Below, one piece after another: positions 7,709 to 14,208 of a stretch of 21,060 bases of DNA. Within the stretch, counting starts at the first letter, position 1, and the number at the start of each line of letters is the position of its first letter. The stretch is from Clostridiales bacterium (GTDB lineage Bacteria > Bacillota > Clostridia > Oscillospirales > Ruminococcaceae): assembly GCA_012523875.1 (NCBI GenBank), contig JAAYSW010000177.1, positions 1 through 21,060 on the forward strand, given 5' to 3'. The notes below the pieces were generated by a model. The model did no database searches, had not been told where the DNA came from, and was given only the letters and a program-made list of their open reading frames with translations. The position numbers and the translations under genes were made by a program.

Positions 7709-8734
7709 TTGGATACTAAAATGAAAGCTGAAAAATCTATATATTTTGATTTAATGTTAACTTTAGTACCAATTGCTTTTATGTCGTATTCATATTATGG
7801 GACGAGAACTCTTATATTGTGCATTATTGCAATGCTTACTTGTCTTATTACAGATTACATATGCATATTATTAAGAGGCAAAAGGTTTTCACCAGAGGAT
7901 ATGGGTTCAATAGTTACGGGAATGATAGTCGCATTAATGATGCCTGCATCAATTCCATATAATATACTTATATTAACCTGCTTTGTATCAATTATTATTG
8001 GAAAACAGGTTTTCGGAGGGAGGAGGAATTTGGTTTTTCCTCCTGCTGCAGTAGGATTTGTGTTTTCAACTATTTCATGGGGAAAATATACAATGTTATA
8101 TCCTAAACCATATGCAGAATTAGATACTACTTTTTCCGTATCAAATACATTGCTCCCATCACTGTCAAGTATAATTAATTCAACGGAAACTGTAAATGTA
8201 TTAGATACAGATTTGATGTTAGGGAATTTTACAGGACCAATGGGTGCTACTAGTATTATAGTGTTAGCTGTTTGTGCACTTGTACTTATGTTTAGGAGAA
8301 GCATAGCAATAATGACTACCTTGGGTGTAATTGGAACAATTGCAACTTATTCATTTTTATTTCCATTAGGTAATACTCCATTTAAATATACGATATATCA
8401 ACTTGTAGGGAATATGGTTATCTTTGGTTCAATTTATATAGCATCAGATTTAAGGATAACGCCCAGTTCAAAAATACCAAGATTTATTTATGGAATAATT
8501 ATAGGTCTATTTACTTGTTACTTAACAAGGGAGTTAAAAGTAGAAAATGCAATAATATATGCTACAATAATAGCTTGCCCTTTAGCTATTGCAATGGATG
8601 ATTATACCATAAGGGTTAAGGCTAAAATAACTGCAATTTATGTTGATAAAATTCAACCAAATATGAAAAAAATAATTACAAAAGTTCGGGCGTTTCTAAG
8701 CAATAGAGGTGAAAATGATGAAATTAATGGATAG
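7709..8734 (+). CDS. RnfD/NqrB-like membrane subunit
   Basis: The 341-residue protein has about nine or ten predicted helices and aligns with RnfD along its length. DMGSIVTGMIVALMMP matches the family's second conserved block, GKQVFGG matches AKQLYGG, IYIASDLRITPSS matches the TDPVT block and PLAIAMDDYT matches the C-terminal segment. The family binds FMN covalently on a Thr in an (S/G/Q)AT motif; here GPMGATSI places it at T181. The usual NPFNPA motif has become VFPPAA, so the protein is diverged. In Rnf/Nqr the subunit carries electrons across the membrane and takes part in ion movement. TTG 7709 is the start, six bases after GGAGGA (7697-7702). The next gene overlaps its 3' end by 17 bases. 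Confidence 0.82.
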   Translation: MDTKMKAEKSIYFDLMLTLVPIAFMSYSYYGTRTLILCIIAMLTCLITDYICILLRGKRFSPEDMGSIVTGMIVALMMPASIPYNILILTCFVSIIIGKQVFGGRRNLVFPPAAVGFVFSTISWGKYTMLYPKPYAELDTTFSVSNTLLPSLSSIINSTETVNVLDTDLMLGNFTGPMGATSIIVLAVCALVLMFRRSIAIMTTLGVIGTIATYSFLFPLGNTPFKYTIYQLVGNMVIFGSIYIASDLRITPSSKIPRFIYGIIIGLFTCYLTRELKVENAIIYATIIACPLAIAMDDYTIRVKAKITAIYVDKIQPNMKKIITKVRAFLSNRGENDEING

Positions 8735-9329
8735 TAGCGTTTTAAAGGCTTTATATGAAAAAAATATAGTTTTAGTTAGTGGAATGATTGTTACAACAGT
8801 TATTGTATGTGCAACTACTATTAAGTCAGCTCTTTTTTTGATTTATGCTTTTTCAACAATAACATTCTTATCAATAATGATTGCATCATTTTTACCACGC
8901 AAAATCGTGTTTACTTTGCGTATTATATTATATACTTTAATTGCATCCTTAGTGTATGTACCAGTTGCAATGCTTGCACAACATATTTTTAACACTGAAG
9001 TTGTACAATTTGGAATGTATTTTCCATTATTAATTGTTAATGCAATGTTGGTTTCACAGACAGAAGTAGATTATTTTAGAATATCAAAACCGAAGATGTT
9101 ATGTTCCGTTATATTTTACATACTTGGCTTTGATATTGTAGTGATGATTTTTTCATTTATTAGGGAGATGATTTCATTCGGGACGGTTAATGGAAATATT
9201 GTGGGGATATCACTATCAACAGAAAGTTTATCTAAACCATTTGGTGGCTTTATACTTTTTGGATTATTTATGGCTATGTTTAGATTCATTATGAATATAA
9301 TTAAAAGTTGGAAAGCAAAAAGCGAATAA
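8718..9329 (+). CDS. RnfE/NqrD-like membrane subunit lacking the cluster cysteines
   Basis: This is an integral membrane protein of about 203 residues and six predicted helices. It matches RnfE in KNIVLVSGM near the N-terminus, MYFPLLIVN in the middle (family: FIPLIVTNC) and FIREMISFGTVNG (family: LREIIGNGT). The two cysteines that in RnfE/NqrD hold half of an intramembrane [2Fe-2S] cluster are absent. The LCP position reads VTT and the NC position reads NA. A Cys five residues past the first site is not in the family position. Start: ATG 8718, about seven bases after GAGGT; the adjacent ATG 8715 or GTG 8709 are alternatives. It overlaps the RnfD-like gene by 17 bases, which implies translational coupling. 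Confidence 0.78.
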   Translation: MKLMDSSVLKALYEKNIVLVSGMIVTTVIVCATTIKSALFLIYAFSTITFLSIMIASFLPRKIVFTLRIILYTLIASLVYVPVAMLAQHIFNTEVVQFGMYFPLLIVNAMLVSQTEVDYFRISKPKMLCSVIFYILGFDIVVMIFSFIREMISFGTVNGNIVGISLSTESLSKPFGGFILFGLFMAMFRFIMNIIKSWKAKSE

Positions 9330-9345
9330 TAAAGGATGGATTGAA

Positions 9346-9933
9346 ATGGTTATAATAAAAGTACTGTTTGCATCAATGCTATCGAATATAATTTTTTCAA
9401 AAGCATTAGGAATTAGCACGATATTAATTGCATCTAAAAATAAAACTAATTTAATAAGATTAAGTTTTGTTATAACTTTTTTTACTACAGTTGGTTCAAT
9501 GCTAACCTATTCTGCAGATAAAGCCATTTTGAATAATAAATTCAATCCGTTATTTTGGCCAATGATTTACATCATTATTATATCAATAATTTATATTTCA
9601 AGCCTTATACTATTAAGAGTAGTAAGTGAAGTTTTTTTTAATAAGCTAAAAAAGTATATCCATATTTCAGCATTTAATTGCATTGTATTAGGTGCATTAA
9701 TGATAACTTCAGAATTAAACCAAGTTAATTCAAGCACTGAAATATTATTTTCAGATTATTTTATGATGGGTTTAAATTCTGGGTTAGGATTTTTAGTTGC
9801 CGCATATATCTTTAAAATAGCTCATGTAAAACTCGATTCAGAAGATGTACCAAAAAGCTTCAAGGGCTATCCAATATTGTTGATTTATATCGGGATAATT
9901 TCAATGGCGTTATATGGCATCAGTTCGATATAA
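9346..9933 (+). CDS. RnfA/NqrE-like membrane subunit with one of two cluster cysteines
   Basis: The 195-residue protein with six predicted helices is the size of RnfA. The C-terminal SEDVPKSFKGYPILLIYIGI matches the family's ADVPAPFRG...LITAGL block closely, and AFNCIVLGALMI matches TTNCAVLGVALL, keeping that cysteine. The first cysteine of the family (LGLCPFLGVSK) is replaced, reading LGISTILIASK. RnfA and RnfE are homologous proteins in opposite orientation that together form the membrane core. The ATG at 9346 is preceded by AAAGGATGG. The gene lies 16 bases after the RnfE-like stop. No rnfB follows, in contrast to complete rnf operons. Confidence 0.8.
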   Translation: MVIIKVLFASMLSNIIFSKALGISTILIASKNKTNLIRLSFVITFFTTVGSMLTYSADKAILNNKFNPLFWPMIYIIIISIIYISSLILLRVVSEVFFNKLKKYIHISAFNCIVLGALMITSELNQVNSSTEILFSDYFMMGLNSGLGFLVAAYIFKIAHVKLDSEDVPKSFKGYPILLIYIGIISMALYGISSI

Positions 9934-9997
9934 AATAGAAATAACAATGAAGATATATTTTAGAAGAAAGATTATGTGCATAAGGGAGCAATAGATA

Positions 9998-11221
9998 ATG
10001 AGAAGAAAAAAAGGAATAAAGATATATAAATCAAAATCAAAAAGAAGAGGAAGGCATCCTAGCAAATTTAAAAGGATTATGTCTATTGTGCTTATGGGCG
10101 GAGTAGTTTTGGGTTTAGGTTTTTTGGGATATAGTGTTGGGGCACCAATACTTGATTATCTTCAAAATAAGGACAATTATTCATCGGGCACAAGTGAGTT
10201 TATTCCCTCTAACATTGAAACCTCTGGAGTAAGTAATATTGATGATTCAAGCGTAATTGATGATTCTTCAGCAAGCGATGACAATCCTATAATTAATGGC
10301 AAAGGCAATATTCTTGCGTATACACTCAATGTAGATGACTTAAGCAGTAAATCTAAGCTTAGCAGTGCTATATCAAATATTAAGACTAACACTAACGCTA
10401 CATCAGTGATTGTTCCGCTTAAATCCAAGGGCGGATATCTAAATTATTCTACAGGGATTGAAGATGCTGTGACGGCAGGAGTAGTAAATTCAACTCTATC
10501 ACTTAACGAAATTATTACAGAAATAAACACATATGGTTTAAAACCCATCGCAGAAATAAGCGTATTAGCAGACAATATTTATCCAAGAATGTATGGTGAT
10601 ACGGCATATAGATTTGAAAACCAGGAGACATTATGGTTAGATAATAGTCCAAGCAATGGTGGCAAGCCATGGATGTCCGCATTTAGTGCAGGAACAAGAT
10701 CATATTTATCAAGAATTACGAATGAAATTTCTGAAGCAGGATTTAAAGAGATTATATGCACAGATATATCTTTTCCTTTATTTAGAACCTCTGATTTAGG
10801 CTATGTAGGAAGTAAGGTAAAAAGTGAAACGAGATACCTTGCGTTAGTGGATGTAGCAAACCAGATTATTAGCACTGCACAGCAAAATAACTCAAATATT
10901 ATGATTGAAGAATCAGCAGTTAAAATTATTAGTGGAACTAGTGAGATATATAAACCAGATGAAATAGAAAACTCTATATTTATAGCAAAAATTAACCTTG
11001 GTGAAGCGGGCAATATAATCACGAAAACAAGTGGTGATATTTCGTTAGCAGATGGTGACAGTATAGAAAAAGTTAAAATGATTATGGATGAATTAGATAA
11101 GGTTTTTAATAATAATAAAGTAATACCATCAATAATAGCAGATGAGTTTACAGATGAAGAATTGATTCAATTATTATCAGAACTACCCGATTGGGGATAT
11201 AATTCATATATTATAAAATAA
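9998..11221 (+). CDS. Membrane-anchored DUF4015-type glycoside-hydrolase-like protein
   Basis: The 407-residue protein has a very basic N-terminus, one helix at about 27-48 (no cleavage site evident), a Ser/Asp-rich linker to about residue 105 and an extracytoplasmic domain. That domain resembles the DUF4015 (PF13200) TIM-barrel family. LKPIAEISVLAD fits the strand that in the family reads ...ARIVVFKD, WLDNSPSNGGKPWMSAFS fits the W-x-D...W-x-N/D-P block, and EAGFKEIICTDISFPLF fits GFDEIQFDYIRFP. The presumed acidic residue of the last motif is kept (D in CTD), but the motif is eroded, so activity on a glycan is uncertain. ATG 9998 follows AGGGAGC. It lies 64 bases after the RnfA-like gene with no terminator between, so it is probably in the same operon. 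Confidence 0.65.
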   Translation: MRRKKGIKIYKSKSKRRGRHPSKFKRIMSIVLMGGVVLGLGFLGYSVGAPILDYLQNKDNYSSGTSEFIPSNIETSGVSNIDDSSVIDDSSASDDNPIINGKGNILAYTLNVDDLSSKSKLSSAISNIKTNTNATSVIVPLKSKGGYLNYSTGIEDAVTAGVVNSTLSLNEIITEINTYGLKPIAEISVLADNIYPRMYGDTAYRFENQETLWLDNSPSNGGKPWMSAFSAGTRSYLSRITNEISEAGFKEIICTDISFPLFRTSDLGYVGSKVKSETRYLALVDVANQIISTAQQNNSNIMIEESAVKIISGTSEIYKPDEIENSIFIAKINLGEAGNIITKTSGDISLADGDSIEKVKMIMDELDKVFNNNKVIPSIIADEFTDEELIQLLSELPDWGYNSYIIK

Positions 11222-11226
11222 CAGAA

Positions 11227-11250
11227 GGGAATGCATTTGCATTCCCCTTA
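11227..11250 (+). terminator. Hairpin ending the Rnf-like/DUF4015 cluster
   Basis: GGGAATGCA (11227-11235) pairs perfectly with TGCATTCCC (11238-11246), six bases after the stop. The tail CTTATT is only moderately U-rich. It is the only strong + strand hairpin here and is the likely end of the + transcript. Confidence 0.55.
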
Positions 11251-11260
11251 TTATAAATAA

Positions 11261-11288
11261 AAGTGCTCTGTATTATTACAGAACACTT
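11261..11288 (-). terminator. Terminator of the rpmG-rplA operon
   Basis: On the - strand, AAGTGTTCTGTA pairs over all 12 positions (one U-G wobble) with TACAGAGCACTT around a 4-base loop, followed by TTATTTAT. The pair that is U-G on - is a C/A mismatch on +, which marks it as a - strand structure. It lies 26 bases beyond the rplA stop. Confidence 0.75.
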
Positions 11289-11313
11289 TACATTATTTGT
11301 AGAATGTATAAAA

Positions 11314-12009
11314 CTAGGCTCCGAATTTTGCAGTTGAAACTGGAACACCAACGCCCATTGTTGATGTAACAACGCATGATCTAATATAAGTTCCCTTAGC
11401 AGCTGAAGGCTTAGCCTTCACAATTGCTTCTAAAAGCGTTGAAAAGTTTTCATCAAGCTTTTCTGAACCAAAAGAAGCCTTACCGATAGGGCAGTGAATG
11501 ATATTAGTTTTATCAAGGCGATACTCAATCTTACCAGCCTTAGCTTCAGTAACAGCTTTAGCTACGTCAGGAGAAACAGTACCAGCCTTTGGGTTAGGCA
11601 TTAAACCACGAGGCCCTAAAAGTTTACCAAGACGCCCAACAAGCCCCATCATATCAGGAGAAGCAATAACAAGATCAAAATCCATCCAATTTTCCTTCAT
11701 GATTTTGTCTACTAAATCTTGTCCACCCACATATTCGGCACCAGCAGCCTTAGCTTCCTCATATTTGTCTTCCTTACAAAAAACACAAACCCTTACATTT
11801 TTACCAGTACCATTTGGTAATACAACAGCACCACGAACTTGTTGATCAGCATGTCTTGAGTCAACACCCAAACGAACATGAACCTCAACAGTTTCGTCAA
11901 ATTTAGCTTTAGCATTATTACATACTAAATCAAGTGCCTCAGCTGAATCATATTGTTTTAAACGGTCAACAGTTTTAAGACTGTCAACATATTTTTTGCC
12001 ATGTTTCAT
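11314..12009 (-). CDS. rplA: 50S ribosomal protein L1 (uL1)
   Basis: The 231-residue protein is full length for L1, which binds the mobile stalk of 23S rRNA and also represses its own mRNA. Typical stretches are HVRLGVDSRHADQQVRGAVV near residues 44-63, ASPDMMGLVGRLGKLLGPRG near 116-135, LMPNPKAGTVSPDVAKAV, and KGTYIRSCVVTSTMGVG at the C-terminus. AGAGGAGGA stands seven bases ahead of the ATG at 12009. It is the last gene of the operon: a terminator follows, and no rplJ-rplL is attached. A probable L1 RNA operator lies immediately upstream. Confidence 0.98.
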   Translation of the reverse strand: MKHGKKYVDSLKTVDRLKQYDSAEALDLVCNNAKAKFDETVEVHVRLGVDSRHADQQVRGAVVLPNGTGKNVRVCVFCKEDKYEEAKAAGAEYVGGQDLVDKIMKENWMDFDLVIASPDMMGLVGRLGKLLGPRGLMPNPKAGTVSPDVAKAVTEAKAGKIEYRLDKTNIIHCPIGKASFGSEKLDENFSTLLEAIVKAKPSAAKGTYIRSCVVTSTMGVGVPVSTAKFGA

Positions 12010-12027
12010 TAATTATCCTCCTCTTAA

Positions 12028-12090
12028 GTGGTAATACTGAAATGCTAAATTAAATAAACGCATAACAGCTAACGGAAACATCCTCCCACC
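12028..12090 (-). promoter_or_regulatory. L1-type RNA operator upstream of rplA
   Basis: In the 167-base gap before rplA the - strand reads GGTGGGAGGATG (from 12090) and ends TATTACCACTT (near 12028) just before the ribosome site. This copies the two sides of the L1 site in 23S rRNA, which in E. coli read GGUGGGAGGCUU and AAAUACCACCCUU. Between them CTGTTATGC and GCATTTCAG can form an inner stem. L1 bound here would be close enough to the ribosome site to block it. The rest of the gap shows nothing I recognise. Confidence 0.7.
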
Positions 12091-12176
12091 ATTTAGACAA
12101 TGCATAACCATCAGTATACAATCATGTAACTATAGGTTAGCAAAGCAAATAAATAGGCATTATATTTTAATTTATT

Positions 12177-12602
12177 TTAGTCAACGACTACGATACCCAT
12201 AGAACGAGCTGAACCTTCAATCATACTCATAGCAGATTCAATGCTGCTAGCATTAAGGTCTTGCATTTTAGTTTCTGCAATTTTTCTAACTTGTTCTTTG
12301 GTGATATTTGCAACTTTAGTATTATTAGGAACTCCTGAGCCCTTTTCAACACCACAAGCTTTTTTTATAAGAACTGAAGCTGGTGGAGTTTTAGTAATAA
12401 ACGTGAATGAACGGTCTGCAAATACAGTTATAACAACTGGGATAACCAAGCCAATATCATTCTTTGTTCGTTCATTGAACTCCTTAGTAAAAGCCATAAT
12501 ATTAACACCATGCTGACCTAATGCAGGACCAACTGGTGGAGCAGGTGTTGCCTTACCCGCAGGTATTTGTAGTTTAATAAAACCTACTACTTTTTGTGCC
12601 AT
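12177..12602 (-). CDS. rplK: 50S ribosomal protein L11 (uL11)
   Basis: The 141-residue length equals the family norm. L11 binds the GTPase-associated region of 23S rRNA. Recognisable parts are KLQIPAGKATPAPPVGPALG and QHGVNIMAFTKEFN in the N-terminal domain and the RNA-binding C-terminal domain with GSGVPNNTKVANIT and IEGSARSMGIVV at the end. I place the start at 12602 (MAQKVVGF), six bases after GGAGGTG; an upstream in-frame ATG at 12617 overlaps that ribosome site and is not credible. It lies between nusG and rplA as in most Firmicutes and has its own L1-like operator upstream. Confidence 0.98.
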   Translation of the reverse strand: MAQKVVGFIKLQIPAGKATPAPPVGPALGQHGVNIMAFTKEFNERTKNDIGLVIPVVITVFADRSFTFITKTPPASVLIKKACGVEKGSGVPNNTKVANITKEQVRKIAETKMQDLNASSIESAMSMIEGSARSMGIVVVD

Positions 12603-12624
12603 GATTTGCACCTCCATAAAAAAT

Positions 12625-12662
12625 GTGGTAAATGGCGAGATAATATAAATATCTCTCCCACC
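12625..12662 (-). promoter_or_regulatory. L1-type RNA operator upstream of rplK
   Basis: Between nusG and rplK the - strand reads GGTGGGA, then a perfect 6-bp hairpin (GAGATA/TATCTC, 7-base loop), then GCCATTTACCAC, ending 22 bases before the rplK start. The flanking GGTGGGAG and TTACCAC are the same pair seen before rplA and match the L1 site in 23S rRNA. This is the commonly expected position for L1 feedback on the L11-L1 pair. Confidence 0.75.
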
Positions 12663-12691
12663 GCAAGCAAATTATTTGCAAGCATTTGAAT

Positions 12692-13219
12692 TTAATTATT
12701 TTTCTCTTTTATAACTTGATTAAGAGCAAGTGTAGCCGGCGTATCGCGACCAAACATAGAAATAAGCACATCAACAGTACCATCATCTACATTAATCTTC
12801 TGAACGATGCCTTCTAGCCCATCCATAGCAGTGCCAGAAACTTTTATACGATCACCAACAGCGAAATTTACTTCAACTCTTGATAGATCGACTCCAAGAG
12901 CTTCTACCTCCTTCTCCGTTAAAGGAGTAGGTTCAGAGGCAGGGCCCACAAAACCAGTAACACCCCTAGTATTTCTGACAATATACCAAGAGTCGTCGGT
13001 ATAAACCATTTTGATGAGGACGTAACTAGGAAAGATTTTCCTTTCCACTTCTTTTACTTTATTGTCAGTAATTTCAGTTACCGTTTCAGTAGGAACACGA
13101 ACTTCCTGGATTAAATCCTGTAATTTTCTGTTTTCGACTACCTTTTCGATATTTTGGGCTACCTTATTTTCGTAGCCAGAATATGTGTGGATAACATACC
13201 ATTTTGCTGCATCTGACAT
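12692..13219 (-). CDS. nusG: Transcription termination/antitermination factor NusG
   Basis: The 175-residue protein has the NGN domain first (KWYVIHTYSGYENKVAQNIE, FPSYVLIKM, WYIVRNTRGVTGFVG), which binds RNA polymerase, and a C-terminal KOW domain (FAVGDRIKVSGTAMDGLEG ... VDVLISMFGRDTPATL), which contacts Rho or ribosomal protein S10. NusG links transcription elongation to pausing, termination and translation. The start at 13219 lies seven bases after AGGAGG. It sits 34 bases after secE, in the standard secE-nusG-rplK order. Confidence 0.97.
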   Translation of the reverse strand: MSDAAKWYVIHTYSGYENKVAQNIEKVVENRKLQDLIQEVRVPTETVTEITDNKVKEVERKIFPSYVLIKMVYTDDSWYIVRNTRGVTGFVGPASEPTPLTEKEVEALGVDLSRVEVNFAVGDRIKVSGTAMDGLEGIVQKINVDDGTVDVLISMFGRDTPATLALNQVIKEKNN

Positions 13220-13253
13220 CCATCTTCCTCCTTATAATAATTAAGACTTTGCT

Positions 13254-13517
13254 TTATTTTAGTATTAATTTAAGGAGTGCTGAAAGACCGGTATCTAAGC
13301 CAAAAATAAACAACATTATAACCCCAGTAAAGGACAAAACTATTAATGTATTGTTGAACACTTGTTTTTTTGATGGCCAAACAACCTTTTTGAATTCGCT
13401 TTTGAGATCTCTAAAGTATTTAATAAACTTTTTACCAAACGAATTCTTTTTGTTTTTTGAAGATTTAGCAGAGGCTTTTTTGTTATTAGTTTTTTCACTT
13501 ACATTTTCTTTAGACAT
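13254..13517 (-). CDS. secE: Preprotein translocase subunit SecE
   Basis: This is an 87-residue short form of SecE with one C-terminal membrane helix, as usual in Gram-positive bacteria. A Lys/Ser-rich N-terminal stretch is followed by the conserved amphipathic KYFRDLKSEFKKVVWPSKKQ and the helix LIVLSFTGVIMLFIFGLDTG. SecE clamps SecY in the Sec channel of the cytoplasmic membrane. GGAGGTAACTT precedes the ATG at 13517. The gene lies 13 bases after rpmG. Confidence 0.96.
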   Translation of the reverse strand: MSKENVSEKTNNKKASAKSSKNKKNSFGKKFIKYFRDLKSEFKKVVWPSKKQVFNNTLIVLSFTGVIMLFIFGLDTGLSALLKLILK

Positions 13518-13530
13518 AAGTTACCTCCAC

Positions 13531-13680
13531 CTATTTTGTTTCCCTGTGTAGCGTATGCTTTTTACAGAATCTACAGTGCTTTTGCATTTCAAGTCTGTCA
13601 GGGTTGTTTTTCTTATTCTTCTTTGTGTTGTAATTGCGTTGCTTGCACTCTGTACAAGCGATAGTGATTTTTACTCTCAT
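13531..13680 (-). CDS. rpmG: 50S ribosomal protein L33 (bL33)
   Basis: The 49-residue protein is of the zinc-binding (C+) type: C9xxC12 and C36xxC39 are all present, with ITIACTECKQRNY at the front and HCRFCKKHTLHRETK at the end. The ATG at 13680 is set by AGGAGGTG eight bases upstream; a longer frame reaching a TTG at 13746 has no ribosome site and runs through a terminator hairpin. It is the first gene of the rpmG-secE-nusG-rplK-rplA operon. Confidence 0.97.
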   Translation of the reverse strand: MRVKITIACTECKQRNYNTKKNKKNNPDRLEMQKHCRFCKKHTLHRETK

Positions 13681-13697
13681 ATCGGCACCTCCTGATG

Positions 13698-13723
13698 AAA
13701 AATTCTTTCGGTTAATCCGAAAG
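13698..13723 (-). terminator. Attenuator hairpin just upstream of rpmG
   Basis: On the - strand CTTTCGG (13723-13717) pairs perfectly with CCGAAAG (13711-13705) across a 5-base loop and is followed by AATTTTTC. It ends only a few bases before the rpmG ribosome site. There is no room for another promoter after it, so operon transcripts from 13843-13872 must read through it. I infer regulated premature termination. Confidence 0.6.
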
Positions 13724-13789
13724 CTAGAGCTGTTTGCCTCCCTCAAAATAAGTTAAGAGGTCATGCAGTTCATAGTAGAAAAATATAAG

Positions 13790-13813
13790 TTATCTTTTAC
13801 TAAAAACAAGCAT
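13790..13813 (-). CDS. Putative 7-codon leader ORF of the rpmG operon
   Basis: On the - strand GGAGGT is followed eight bases later by ATG and a frame encoding MLVFSKR, then TAA. It begins about 25 bases after the predicted transcript start and lies between the promoter and the attenuator hairpin. The GGAGGT can pair with an upstream ACCTC (13822-13836) and with a downstream GACCTC (- strand, near 13760), so its ribosome site may be switchable. Chance occurrence cannot be excluded. Confidence 0.3.
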   Translation of the reverse strand: MLVFSKR

Positions 13814-13842
13814 AAAAATAGACCTCCAAAAGAGGTAATTCA

Positions 13843-13872
13843 AGTATATCACACTTTATTCTTAATTGTCAA
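13843..13872 (-). promoter_or_regulatory. Sigma-A promoter of the rpmG-secE-nusG-rplK-rplA operon
   Basis: On the - strand, perfect TTGACA (13872-13867), an 18-base spacer and TATACT (13848-13843). The predicted start near 13836 gives a leader of about 155 bases. The rest of the gap between this promoter and the one for ddl (13873-14123) is very AT-rich and shows no other feature. Confidence 0.75.
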
Positions 13873-14123
13873 GCATTTTTAAACATTTTTATTAAAAATA
13901 ATTACAATACATAGCAATTGAATATAACTATAATTTATTTAATTCAATCATTTACTAAGCGTTAATATCATATAGTTATTAAGGATGGGAATAGTTAAAA
14001 AATAATATACATTATATATACTAAACATACTAAGGAAACATTATAGTTTTATAACTTATTCAAATTATTTAGAATATATCACATATATTTATTTAATTTT
14101 TAGATAAAATTAATAAATAATGC

Positions 14124-14152
14124 TTGCAGAATTTTATGGAACATGTTATAAT
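14124..14152 (+). promoter_or_regulatory. Sigma-A promoter of ddl
   Basis: TTGCAG (14124-14129), a 17-base spacer and a perfect TATAAT (14147-14152). The transcript would begin near 14159, about 50 bases ahead of the ddl start. Confidence 0.75.
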
Positions 14153-14208
14153 GTATTGATTAGTTATGGTATATTATTAATTTATAGTTTTAAAGGAGCT
14201 TTTTTTCT

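Noticed and set aside
7855..8304. 149-codon open frame on - within the RnfD-like gene
   Set aside because: The + strand frame has clear RnfD family motifs throughout; the - frame resembles no family and lacks a ribosome site.
12602..12617. Extended rplK start at 12617 (MEVQI...)
   Set aside because: This ATG is part of the GGAGGTG ribosome site, and L11 is normally 141 residues from the inner ATG.
13531..13746. Longer 71-codon version of rpmG starting at TTG 13746
   Set aside because: The extension reads through the terminator-like hairpin and lacks a ribosome site; the 49-residue form is the normal L33 length.
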